Assembly (NCBI GenBank): GCA_035626395.1
Contig: DASPNR010000031.1
Coordinates: 496,001-560,000 of the forward strand
DNA from: Candidatus Limnocylindrales bacterium
GTDB lineage: Bacteria; Desulfobacterota; Binatia; UBA1149; CAITLU01
DNA length: 64,000 bases
Direction of reading: 5' to 3'
Shown here: positions 44,450 to 53,154 of the stretch, piece by piece
Layout of the letters: the number at the start of each line of letters is the position of its first letter
Numbering within the stretch: the first letter of the stretch is position 1
Position numbers and translations under genes: made by a program
The notes under the pieces: model-generated
The model's input: the letters and a program-made list of their open reading frames with translations, nothing else
Told to the model about the DNA's origin: nothing
Database searches by the model: none

Positions 44450-45532
44450 TCAGCAGGGCTCCTCTCGCCGCTGCAGGCCGAACTCGCGGATCAGCGTGTA
44501 CGCATGCGAGCGCGCCAGCTCCAGGCGGCGCGAGCATTCGGAAACGTTCCAGCCGCTGTCGATCAGTGCCCGCTCGAGAAAGCCCGCCTGAAAGCTGCGC
44601 GTCGCTTCCTGAAAGGTCGTGCCGCCGCACTGGGTCCGCGACAGCCCAGGAGGGAACAGGTGCTCGACCTCGACTTCCGGGCGCCCCGCGCCGGCTGCCC
44701 GGATCACGGCGGCTTCGACCGCGTGCTCGAGCTGGCGGGCATTTCCCGGCCACGAGGAGGCCAGAACTGCGCCGATGGCCGCGGGGCTCAGGCGCACAGG
44801 GCCCAGCCGGTGCTTGTCCGCCGCGCGCCGGCAGAACAACTCGGCCAGCGCCTGGATGTCTTCGGTGCGCTCGGCCAGGCTCGGCAGGCGGATCGGCATC
44901 ACTTCGAGGCGGTAGAGCAGGTCGGCGCGGAACTTGCGCTCGAACACCGCCGCGTGAAGATCGACGTTGGATGCCGAGATGACCCGCACGTCGGCCGTGC
45001 AGGGTCGCGGCGAGCCGAGCGGATAGTATTCGCCGCACTGGAGAAACTGCAGCAGCTTGGCCTGCGCCGCCAGCGGCAGCTCCCCTACCTCGTCCAGGAA
45101 CAATGTCCCGTGGCGGGCCGCGGCGATCTTTCCCAGGATCGGCACGCGTGCGGTGGAATGCGCGCCGGCCGCGGCGCCGAAGAGCTCACTCTCGACCAGG
45201 GTCTCCGGAAGGGTCGCACAGTTGACCTGCACGAAGGGACCGCGGCCCCGAGGGCTGGCTTCGTGGATCAGGCGTGCGAGCTGGGTCTTTCCGGTGCCCG
45301 ACTCGCCGCTGAGCAGGACATGGACGTCGAGGTCGCACACGATGGCGGCCTGCTCCAGGGCCGCAACGAACCGGGCAGAACGTCCCACCATCTGCTGATG
45401 CCAGCGCTGCAACCTGGACCGCCGGTCGTGCAGCGCCTCGTCGGGCCGTCTCGCTGCCCCGGTGCGCGCAGAATCGCCTTGCCGCAGTTGCCTCGTGGCC
45501 GCCGGCCAGAGCTGTCCCATCGTGATCCTCAC
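44450..45532 (-). CDS. AAA+ sigma-54-type activator with degenerate GAFTGA loop
   Basis: The 360-residue protein lacks a receiver or sensor domain; about 45 residues precede the AAA+ core. Walker A GESGTGKT is at 76-83 and Walker B GTLFLDEVGE at about 142-151; sensor segments such as FRADLLYRLEVMPIRLPSLAER follow. A Fis-type helix-turn-helix closes the protein (ALIDSGWNVSECSRRLELARSHAYTLI). The sigma-54 contact loop, normally ELFGHEKGAFTGA, reads ELFGAAAGAHSTA, so Phe, Thr and Gly of GAFTGA are replaced (residues 123-128). It may not activate sigma-54 polymerase in the standard way. It is divergent from the Crp/Fnr gene. Confidence 0.88.
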   Translation of the reverse strand: MRITMGQLWPAATRQLRQGDSARTGAARRPDEALHDRRSRLQRWHQQMVGRSARFVAALEQAAIVCDLDVHVLLSGESGTGKTQLARLIHEASPRGRGPFVQVNCATLPETLVESELFGAAAGAHSTARVPILGKIAAARHGTLFLDEVGELPLAAQAKLLQFLQCGEYYPLGSPRPCTADVRVISASNVDLHAAVFERKFRADLLYRLEVMPIRLPSLAERTEDIQALAELFCRRAADKHRLGPVRLSPAAIGAVLASSWPGNARQLEHAVEAAVIRAAGAGRPEVEVEHLFPPGLSRTQCGGTTFQEATRSFQAGFLERALIDSGWNVSECSRRLELARSHAYTLIREFGLQRREEPC

Positions 45533-45764
45533 TTCCGTTGCGCGACTCGCGGTCGGTGCGCCTCGGTCATCATCTGGGCGTGGTGTAGCAGGGATTGGGC
45601 CGCCAGACTGTGTGGCTGTTCATACTGAAGTCACGACAGGCATCCCCGGGTCGTGCCCGACGGCCGTGTGCGCTGCGGGCGGCGGCGGCGTGTCCGGCGT
45701 TGGCGACACCTGCGCCGGGGGCCTATACGCTCGGTGCCGCGCGTGGCGCGGCAGGGGCGGGAGA

Positions 45765-46466
45765 GTGACTACCGAGCAGATTCGCGGCTTTCTGCGGTCG
45801 TCCCCGCTGCTGCATCCGTTGTCGGAGGAGCTGGTTGCCAAGCTGGCGGCACGGGCGCGGCTGGCGCAGTGGGCGCGCAATCAGGTCATCGTGCGCAAGG
45901 GCGACCCCGGTGACGCGATGATGATCGTCGTCACGGGACGAGTGAAGATCACCTCGGTCGCCGACAGCGGCCGCGAGCGGATCCTCAACATCATCGAGCC
46001 GGGCGAGAGCTTCGGCGAAATGGCGTTGCTGGACGGTGAGCCGCGCTGCGCCGACGCCGTGGCGCTGGAGCCGACCACCGCGCTGGTGCTCGGCCGCCCG
46101 ACGTTCGAAGAGCTGCTGCGGTCGGAGCCGGCGTTCGCGCAGCAGATCATCGCCGATCTGTGCCGGCGGCTGCGCAAGACGACGACGCTGCTCGAGGATT
46201 CGCTCTTCCTCGATCCGACCACGCGGGTCGCCCGGCGCCTTCGCGCGATGATCCACGAAACGGGCCGCCCTCCCAGGAACGGCACCCACTGGACGCTTCA
46301 GGGGCTGTCGCAGCAGGATCTGGCGGACGCGGTGGGCCTTACGCGCGAGAGCGTCAACAAGGTCCTCAGCACCTGGCGTAGCGAGGGCATCGTGGAGCTG
46401 GAGCGCCGGACCATCGTCGTGCACAACCTGGCGCGCATTCACCAGATGGCACGGATCGACGTTTAG
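45765..46466 (+). CDS. Crp/Fnr family transcriptional regulator
   Basis: I start at the GTG at 45765 (233 residues); the open frame reaches further left without conserved sequence. The cyclic-nucleotide fold has QVIVRKGDPGDAMMIVVTGRVKI and the cassette GESFGEMALLDGEPRCADAVALE, whose Arg-x-Ala resembles the cAMP phosphate site. A Crp helix-turn-helix follows (LSQQDLADAVGLTRESVNKVLSTW). No Cys cluster for oxygen sensing is present, so a cyclic nucleotide is the likeliest signal. It converges on the lipoxygenase gene. Confidence 0.92.
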   Translation: MTTEQIRGFLRSSPLLHPLSEELVAKLAARARLAQWARNQVIVRKGDPGDAMMIVVTGRVKITSVADSGRERILNIIEPGESFGEMALLDGEPRCADAVALEPTTALVLGRPTFEELLRSEPAFAQQIIADLCRRLRKTTTLLEDSLFLDPTTRVARRLRAMIHETGRPPRNGTHWTLQGLSQQDLADAVGLTRESVNKVLSTWRSEGIVELERRTIVVHNLARIHQMARIDV

Positions 46467-46504
46467 CGGACGCGCGACCGCGGGCAAGGCCGCCGGCGCG
46501 CCGC
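46466..46504. terminator. Imperfect inverted repeat between convergent Crp/Fnr and lipoxygenase genes
   Basis: GCGG-A-CGCGC and GCGCGCCGC pair as 9 bases with one bulged A, enclosing a GC-rich loop of about 20 bases, in the 40-base space between two convergent stops. No T-run is seen. Weak candidate. Confidence 0.3.
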
Positions 46505-46506
46505 TC

Positions 46507-48399
46507 TCAGTACTGGATGCTTGCCGCGATGCATTGGCTACGCTCCACCAGCGTCCGTTTCTTCGGGTCCTTTACGAAGGGCCCGGTCCACGTCGTGCGA
46601 CTTTCGCCCATCGGCATGGCGGGGTCCTCGAGAAGCGGCAGGTCGAGATCGCGCACGATTCCCCCGATCTCGGGATCGGCGCTGACGCTGCGCAGCGCGG
46701 CCTGGAACTTCTTGACGTGCCGCTGGCGCGGGTCGCCCTGGACATTGAATCGGTAGGCGCAATCGATGAGCAGGCTCGAGTTGTGCGGCAGGTAGAAGAG
46801 CAGGTCCGCATAACGCGCCGCCGTCAGGTCGTCGATGTCGCACAGGCGGTCCGGGAACAGGCGTTCGGTCAGATCGTCGGCCAGGACCGCCGAAATCGCC
46901 TGGGCGACGCCGCTGGAGCCGTCGAAGCGGTCGACGAACCTGAGGAGCCTGGCGCAAGCGTCGGCCAGCCCCTCTTCCTGCTCCCGTTCGCGCAGCTGAT
47001 CGCCGTGCTCCGGAGGCTTCACGCGCAGGACGAACGGCACGGGGTGTTTTTCCATCATTGCGTGCAGTGCGGCGTGGTCCGCCGAGTGGACCACGCTCGC
47101 GTTGTGAATGATCATCGCCACCGTTTCGGCCAGCAGTTCGGTGGCGTCCGCGCGGCCCCTGGCGTCTTCGAACACGAAGTCCTTCCAGTAGGGAAAGCCC
47201 GGCACCCAGGTCGAGATGTGCTCGGCCCAGCGCTGGATCTCGATCCAGTCGGTATGGTGCTCGTCGTCGTCCGGCAGCTCCGCCAGCACGTCGCGCACGA
47301 ACTGGCGGATCGGCTCGTGATAGGCGTTGAGGTACTGGCCGTAGCGAGAGGGGTTTCTCGGCGGTTCCAACTGGAAGGCGTAGGCGGGAAAGGCCCGGTT
47401 CGGATGATCGTAATACGTCGCGCCGAACCATCCGAAGGGGAACAGCTTGCGGATTTCAGTTCCGTCGGCAGCGAAGGGGGTGTACGGCTGGCGCACCGTG
47501 CGGTTGATGAGCGATCGTTCGCCTTCGAGGACGGCGTTGTTGACGGGCAGCGTGAGCCAGAGATGGGGCTCGAGCAGCTGAAACACGAGGTTCTCGACAG
47601 GCAACAGCGTCTTGGTGGCGGCGTTGATCGCGTCGTGCGGAAAATGCACGCGCGTATGGTCGATGAGGTTGATCCGATGGATCGCCCCCTGCAGCGCGAA
47701 GTACTTGGCCAGCCGCCACGCCTCGGTTGCACCGGGCACCACAGGATCGTCGAGCCAGACGTACTCGTGGCGCTCCGCGGCGAAGCGGGCGAGCGCGATG
47801 GCGACCACCTCGAAGGCCTTCCGGTCCTTGCGACGGCGTAGCAGGACGACGGTCGGAGCTAGGAAGGCGCCAGGGATCGGCTGCTGTACCCGCTCCATGC
47901 ACGAATAGTCCGATTTCCAGTACTCGTCCCTGGCGCCGCCGTCGATGACGGAGGCGAAGCGGTCTTCATCCTCCTGATCCAGCCCCTCGCACAGAAACTT
48001 GCTGTAGAGCCCTTCGGAGATGAGCTGCCTGAACAGGTCATCGTCCACTTCCGCGTATCCGGCGCACCTGGTTTCGATCCAGCGCTGACCGGCGAAAGCG
48101 CGTGCCTGGAAGTAGTAGGGGCCGAAGTTCCAGAAGTAGTATGCCGCCACGTACTCTTTCCAGTCATCGCTCTCCTGCTGCGGGATGTTGGCGACGACGG
48201 CAGCCTGTCCGAAGGGGTGATCGCTGGACACCTGAGGTGTCGGTGCAGCGCCTTTGTAGAGGAAAGTTCGCCGCGGCCACTCCTTGATGCGCTCGACGCG
48301 CGTCGTCACGTAATCGACCAGGTTCATCCTGCCATCGTGCTTTCGTTCGACTTGCTGGTTCGGAGCCGCTGCCGAGCCGTTCTCGAAATCTTCCAACAT
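46507..48399 (-). CDS. Divergent lipoxygenase-family protein
   Basis: A 630-residue protein with GGAGG before its ATG. The catalytic half of lipoxygenases is recognisable: WRLAK at 228-232, LLEPHLWLTLPVNN near 275-288 (usually LLxPHxRxTxxIN), TDWIEIQRWAEHI near 383-395, and SADHAALH at 439-446, matching SAQHAAVN with metal ligands His442 and His446. In an ungapped alignment from WxLAK, His248 matches the second His of the usual HxxxxH, but the first His position is Ile243; His241 lies two residues earlier. The C-terminus is IAASIQY rather than ending in the liganding Ile. The family oxygenates polyunsaturated fatty acids; activity here is uncertain. Confidence 0.8.
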   Translation of the reverse strand: MLEDFENGSAAAPNQQVERKHDGRMNLVDYVTTRVERIKEWPRRTFLYKGAAPTPQVSSDHPFGQAAVVANIPQQESDDWKEYVAAYYFWNFGPYYFQARAFAGQRWIETRCAGYAEVDDDLFRQLISEGLYSKFLCEGLDQEDEDRFASVIDGGARDEYWKSDYSCMERVQQPIPGAFLAPTVVLLRRRKDRKAFEVVAIALARFAAERHEYVWLDDPVVPGATEAWRLAKYFALQGAIHRINLIDHTRVHFPHDAINAATKTLLPVENLVFQLLEPHLWLTLPVNNAVLEGERSLINRTVRQPYTPFAADGTEIRKLFPFGWFGATYYDHPNRAFPAYAFQLEPPRNPSRYGQYLNAYHEPIRQFVRDVLAELPDDDEHHTDWIEIQRWAEHISTWVPGFPYWKDFVFEDARGRADATELLAETVAMIIHNASVVHSADHAALHAMMEKHPVPFVLRVKPPEHGDQLREREQEEGLADACARLLRFVDRFDGSSGVAQAISAVLADDLTERLFPDRLCDIDDLTAARYADLLFYLPHNSSLLIDCAYRFNVQGDPRQRHVKKFQAALRSVSADPEIGGIVRDLDLPLLEDPAMPMGESRTTWTGPFVKDPKKRTLVERSQCIAASIQY

Positions 48400-48445
48400 C
48401 GTGCCTCCAGTCCGAGATCGCGTGCATAAAGCCTAACTTTCACTC

Positions 48446-51400
48446 TTGAATGAAGGGCGACGGGCAAATAGTTTCGTTTGGACGCGTTGGGGGTGGCTTT
48501 TGCCACATTGTTCGTTCTGTGTGCGGGAGTATCCGGCGGGCGAGCGCTACTGCTCGACCTGCGGCCGAACACTGGCCGGTGGTGTGCCGGCCGCCGCACG
48601 CTCGTGTGCCAGCTGCGGCATGCCGCTCGCTGCCGGCGACGCTCGACGTGGCGTTGCGGTGCATCCGGCCTGTGCCGTCGCGGATGGCCCCGCTCCTACT
48701 GACACCGCTGCGCGCACCGGCACCTACGAAGCCGCTGCGCAGCGGCGGCACGTCACCGTCATCTTCTGCGACCTGGTCGATTCCACCCGTCACTCCGGCG
48801 GCACGGACCCCGAAGACTGGCGTGAGGCGATGGCCGCGTACCGCAGCGAGGTGACGGCGGCGATCGAGCGCTACGGCGGCCACGTCGCGCAGTTCCAGGG
48901 CGATGCGCTCGTTTCGTATCTCGGCTTTCCTTTCGCTCGTGAGGACGACGCTTCGCGTGCCGTGCACGCGGGCCTGGCGATCCTGGAAGCGTTGAAAGAG
49001 GTCAATCGCCGCACCTCGGCGCTCGGGATCCCCGAGCTGGCCGTGCGAATCGGCATTCATTCCGGCCCTGCCGTCATCGCGCGCGTGGCCTACGAGACCG
49101 AAGTGGCCGGTGTGACGACACACGTCGCGGCGCGGATCCAGGCGCTCGCCGAGCCCAACACGGTCGTGGTCAGCGAAAATGTCCGGGTGCTGACCGCCGG
49201 CGAGTTCGTGACCAGCGAACTCGGCACCTTCGAGATGAAGGGGGTGGACGAGCCTCCTTGCCTCCATGTCGTCGTCGCGACCAGCGGCGTCCGCAGCCGT
49301 CTCAAGGGCGTGGAGCGATTGACCCCGTTCGTCGGCAGGCGCCGAGAGCTGGAGGTGCTGACGGCGGCGTGGGAGCGGGTGAAGGCCGGAAGCGGCGGCG
49401 CTCTTCTGGTGGTGGGTGAAGCAGGGATCGGAAAATCGCGTCTGGTCCTGACGCTGCACGAGCGGCTGGCCGGCGAATCCTACACCTGGCTCGAATGCAC
49501 CGGCTCCCCGTACACGACTCACGCCGCATTCGCTCCCATCGTCGAGCTGGTGCAGCAGGGGCTCGACATCAGCGACGACGACGACGACGAGTCGCGCCTG
49601 GCCAAGATCCGGCAGCGTGCGGCCAACGACGGCCTGGATGCCGAAGTGCTCATCAGCGCCCTGGCGCCGATGCTCGGCATCGAGTCCGATCATGCCGGTG
49701 CGGCCAGCGACATCGATGCGCGCACGCGCACCATCGAGACTCTGGTGCAGTGGGGGGTGACGCTCGGCGAGCGCCAGCCGGTGCTGCTCCTGTTCGAAGA
49801 CCTGCACTGGTGCGACCCCTCGACGCTCGAGTTCCTTCGCCGGTTCATCCCGCAGGCCGCCTCGTCGCGCGTCCTGGTCCTGATGACCTCGCGCCCCGGG
49901 GCCGAGCTGCCACTGCAGGACCTTGCGCCCGAGGCCGTCGTGACGCTGGCACGCCTGCCCAAGGCCACCGCGCGAAGAATGCTGCGGCTGGGTTACGACC
50001 CGAGCACGTTCTCCCGCCAGACCGCCGACGCCATCCTCGACCGCGCCGACGGCATCCCGCTCTACGTGGAGGAGCTGGCGAAGATGATGGCGGACGCGGC
50101 ACGGCGGGACGGCTCCACCAGCGATGCCGAGAATGGCCGCCGCGTCGCCCGGGCCGGCCGCGGCGCGCCGCCGATTCCGGAAACCCTGCAGGACCTGCTC
50201 ACCGCGCGCCTGGACAGCCTCGGTGATGCGAAGGAGGTGGCGCAGCTGGCCAGCGTGATCGGACGCGAGGTGCCTCTGCGGCTGCTCGAGTGCATCAGCC
50301 CGGTTCCCGTTGCCGCCCTGTCGGCGAGTCTCGAGCGCCTGGTGGAGGCCGAGATCCTGTTCGCACGTGGCACCGGCGCGCGTACGACGTTCCTGTTCAA
50401 GCACGCGCTCATCCAGGACGCGGCCTACCATTCGCTGCTCAAGGCCACGCGACGCCACCATCACGGCCGCGTCGCCGATGAGCTCGTCAGCGGGTTTCCC
50501 GACGTGCTGGCCACGCAGCCCGAGCTCATCGCGCAGCACTACACCGAAGCGCAACGTGCGCCGGAGGCGGTCGCGATGTGGATCCGCGCCGGCCGCCACG
50601 CCGTCGAGTGCTCGGCGCACGTGGAAGCCATCGCGCACGCCGAGGCGGGCCTGGCATTGATCCACGACCTTCCCGATGAGCAGCAGAGGCTGCAATCCGA
50701 GCTGGCCCTGCAGCTCGTGCTGGGTCCTTCATTGATGGCCAGCCGCGGCTATGCGGATCCGGCGATGGAGCGTGCATACACGCGGGCGCAGGAGCTGTGC
50801 CGCAAGCTCGGCAATCCGCCCGAGCTCTATCCGGTGATGTTCGGCCTCTGGACGTTCCACTGCGTGCGCGCACGTCACGACGAGGCCGGCGAGATCGCCC
50901 GCGACATGACCAGGCTGGCCGAGCGCGAAGCCAGCGAGGCCATGCTGCTCGAGGCCGACGTCTGCGCCGGCATCACGCATTTCTACGTTGCCGACTTCGG
51001 CAGCGCCTGCAGCAGGCTCGAGCGGGTCTCGCGTCTCCACGACCCGCAGCGCGATGCCGATCACCCGCTGATCTACGGACAGGACCCTCGTGCGGCGGCG
51101 CTGGCGCACCTGATGCTGGCACGCTGGACGCTCGGCGACGTCGAAGGGGCGCTGGTTTCCGCCAACGACAGCGTCGCGCTGGCACGATCGACCAACCATC
51201 CTTTCAGCGCGGCCTATGTGCTCGCCTTCGGCGCGTGGCTGCACCGCCTTCGCGGCGACGCGGCTGCATGCCTGGCTCTGGCCCAGGACGCCATCGACAT
51301 CGGCGGCAAGCGTGCGGTCTCGGTGTTCCTTGCCATCGCCGAGATTCTCAAGGGTGCGGCGATGGTCTCGGTCGGCCAGCAGGCTGCAGGGCTCAAGCAG

Positions 51401-51853
51401 CTGCATCTGGGCCTCGACCGTTTCGACGCCACCGCCAGCACTCTCATCACGCCATTCTGGTGCTGCCTGCGCGCACAGGCCTATGCCGAGGTCGGGCGGC
51501 TGGACGAGGCGATGGCATTCGTCGAGGAGTCGCTGCGGCGGGTCGAGCGCGCCGGAGAGCGGCAGGCGGAGGCGGAAATCTATCGCACCCGCGGATGGCT
51601 GCGGCAGCTGCGTGGGGAAGGGCCGGCGGAGATCGAAAGCGACCTGCGGCGCGCGATCGACATCGCCGAGGCGCAGCACGCCGCATCATGGAAGCTGCGT
51701 GCGGCCATCCCGCTCAGCCGTCTGCTGCTGCGCACCGAGCGCCTGCGCGAAGCGGCCACGCTGCTGGTCGATGCGCGCAAGCCCTTTCCCGTGGCATCGG
51801 CCGAGCCCGACGTCGTCACCGCCGATGCCCTCCTGACGCAGCTCCTGTCCTGA
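48446..51853 (+). CDS. Class III nucleotide cyclase / AAA ATPase / TPR protein
   Basis: 1135 residues from a TTG; a second TTG at 48500 with GGGGGTGGC before it would start right before the first zinc ribbon and may be the true one. Domains: zinc ribbons (Cys22, 25, 37, 40, then Cys54, 57, His73, Cys76); a class III cyclase domain at about 100-275 with metal Asp109 (FCDLVDST) and Asp153 (QGDALVSY); an ATPase with Walker A GEAGIGKS at 324-331; and a long TPR-like helical region from about 650. The usual Asn of the NxxxR motif is His226 (THVAARI). Such proteins are large signalling hubs; cAMP synthesis is possible but uncertain. It is divergent from the lipoxygenase gene, 46 bases away. Confidence 0.88.
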   Translation: MNEGRRANSFVWTRWGWLLPHCSFCVREYPAGERYCSTCGRTLAGGVPAAARSCASCGMPLAAGDARRGVAVHPACAVADGPAPTDTAARTGTYEAAAQRRHVTVIFCDLVDSTRHSGGTDPEDWREAMAAYRSEVTAAIERYGGHVAQFQGDALVSYLGFPFAREDDASRAVHAGLAILEALKEVNRRTSALGIPELAVRIGIHSGPAVIARVAYETEVAGVTTHVAARIQALAEPNTVVVSENVRVLTAGEFVTSELGTFEMKGVDEPPCLHVVVATSGVRSRLKGVERLTPFVGRRRELEVLTAAWERVKAGSGGALLVVGEAGIGKSRLVLTLHERLAGESYTWLECTGSPYTTHAAFAPIVELVQQGLDISDDDDDESRLAKIRQRAANDGLDAEVLISALAPMLGIESDHAGAASDIDARTRTIETLVQWGVTLGERQPVLLLFEDLHWCDPSTLEFLRRFIPQAASSRVLVLMTSRPGAELPLQDLAPEAVVTLARLPKATARRMLRLGYDPSTFSRQTADAILDRADGIPLYVEELAKMMADAARRDGSTSDAENGRRVARAGRGAPPIPETLQDLLTARLDSLGDAKEVAQLASVIGREVPLRLLECISPVPVAALSASLERLVEAEILFARGTGARTTFLFKHALIQDAAYHSLLKATRRHHHGRVADELVSGFPDVLATQPELIAQHYTEAQRAPEAVAMWIRAGRHAVECSAHVEAIAHAEAGLALIHDLPDEQQRLQSELALQLVLGPSLMASRGYADPAMERAYTRAQELCRKLGNPPELYPVMFGLWTFHCVRARHDEAGEIARDMTRLAEREASEAMLLEADVCAGITHFYVADFGSACSRLERVSRLHDPQRDADHPLIYGQDPRAAALAHLMLARWTLGDVEGALVSANDSVALARSTNHPFSAAYVLAFGAWLHRLRGDAAACLALAQDAIDIGGKRAVSVFLAIAEILKGAAMVSVGQQAAGLKQLHLGLDRFDATASTLITPFWCCLRAQAYAEVGRLDEAMAFVEESLRRVERAGERQAEAEIYRTRGWLRQLRGEGPAEIESDLRRAIDIAEAQHAASWKLRAAIPLSRLLLRTERLREAATLLVDARKPFPVASAEPDVVTADALLTQLLS

Positions 51854-51985
51854 GTCGCCGCCGCAACGTTGCAAGGCGGGTTGCTGCGCCACAGATGGCG
51901 CCGACGTGCTGGCGCTGCAGTCGTGGCCAGGCTGCGGCCCGCTCACGATCCGGCAGTGCACGGTTTCCGCAACTGCAGCCCCGTC

Positions 51986-53149
51986 TCACCGCAGAATCGC
52001 GCGCGCCGCCTCGGCGATCACTCCCTCTTCATCGGTCGGAATCACCCACCCCGACACCGGCGATTTCTGGCGGGTGATGCAGGGGCCGCCGCGCGCGTTG
52101 GCGACCTCGTCCATCTCGACGCCGAGCCAGGCGCACGCGCGCCCGATGCGCTCGCGAATGGCCACCGAATTCTCGCCGATGCCGCCCGTGAAGACGATGG
52201 CGTCGATGCCGCCGAGCACCGCCGCCATCGCCGCGATCTGGCGCTGCGCCTGAAGGACGAACGCATCCACCGCCAGTCGCGCCGAGGCGTCGGGCGAAGC
52301 CAGCAGGTCGCGCATGTCCGAGCTGAGCCCCGAAAGGCCGAGCAGACCGGAGCCGGCGTACAGCAGCCTCTCGAGCTCCTCCAGACGCATCCCGCGCGTG
52401 CCGAGCAGGTAGAGAAGAACGCCAGGGTCGATGCTGCCGCAGCGCGTGCCCATGACCAGGCCATCGAGGGCCGAGAAGCTCATGGTGGTGTCGACGCTGC
52501 GCCGGCCGCGCATGGCACACAGCGATGCGCCGTTGCCGAGATGCGCCACGACCACGCGGCCCTCGGCAACGTGCGGCGCCACTGTCGGCAGCGACGACGC
52601 GATCGATTGAAAGGAGAGGCCGTGGAAGCCGTAGCGGCGCACGCCCTGCGCGTAGAAGCTCGGCGGAAGCGCGAAGTGGTCGACCTCCGGGGCGTGGCCG
52701 CGATGGAACGCGGTATCGAAGCAGGCGATCTGCACGGCCTGCGGATGCGCGGCGGCGGCCGCACGGATGGGCGCGAGATTGTGCGGCTGGTGGAGCGGCG
52801 CCAGCTCGGTCAGCGCCTCCAGCCGCTCGAGAACGGAGGCATCGACCACGACCGGAGCATCGAACTCCGGACCGCCATGGACGATCCTGTGTCCGTAGCC
52901 GGCGACGTCGAGGTGCGGCTGCTGCCGGCGAAGCCACGCATCGACGTACTCGAACGCATCGGCGCTCGCGTCGAGTGCCACCGGCGATTGCACGGCGGCG
53001 CCGCCACCGTCCTCGGCCGAGAGCTCGAGCCGGCTGCCGCGGCGCTCCACGCGCGCACGCAGCAGAAGCCGGGCATCCTCTTCTTCGCAGCCGTAGACGG
53101 CGACCTTCAGACTGGAGGAGCCGGCATTGACGACGATGATGGCGCGCAC
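51986..53149 (-). CDS. ackA: Acetate kinase
   Basis: The 387-residue protein has both acetate kinase signatures: VVNAGSSSLKVAVY at the N-terminus and the later ALDGLVMGTRCGSIDPG. GHRIVHGG, YGFHGLSFQSI and VFTGGIGENS are also present. It makes ATP and acetate from acetyl phosphate (or the reverse). It starts 5 bases after the phosphoketolase stop, so the pair turns sugar phosphates into acetate and ATP. Confidence 0.95.
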   Translation of the reverse strand: MRAIIVVNAGSSSLKVAVYGCEEEDARLLLRARVERRGSRLELSAEDGGGAAVQSPVALDASADAFEYVDAWLRRQQPHLDVAGYGHRIVHGGPEFDAPVVVDASVLERLEALTELAPLHQPHNLAPIRAAAAAHPQAVQIACFDTAFHRGHAPEVDHFALPPSFYAQGVRRYGFHGLSFQSIASSLPTVAPHVAEGRVVVAHLGNGASLCAMRGRRSVDTTMSFSALDGLVMGTRCGSIDPGVLLYLLGTRGMRLEELERLLYAGSGLLGLSGLSSDMRDLLASPDASARLAVDAFVLQAQRQIAAMAAVLGGIDAIVFTGGIGENSVAIRERIGRACAWLGVEMDEVANARGGPCITRQKSPVSGWVIPTDEEGVIAEAARAILR

Positions 53150-53154
53150 GGGCG

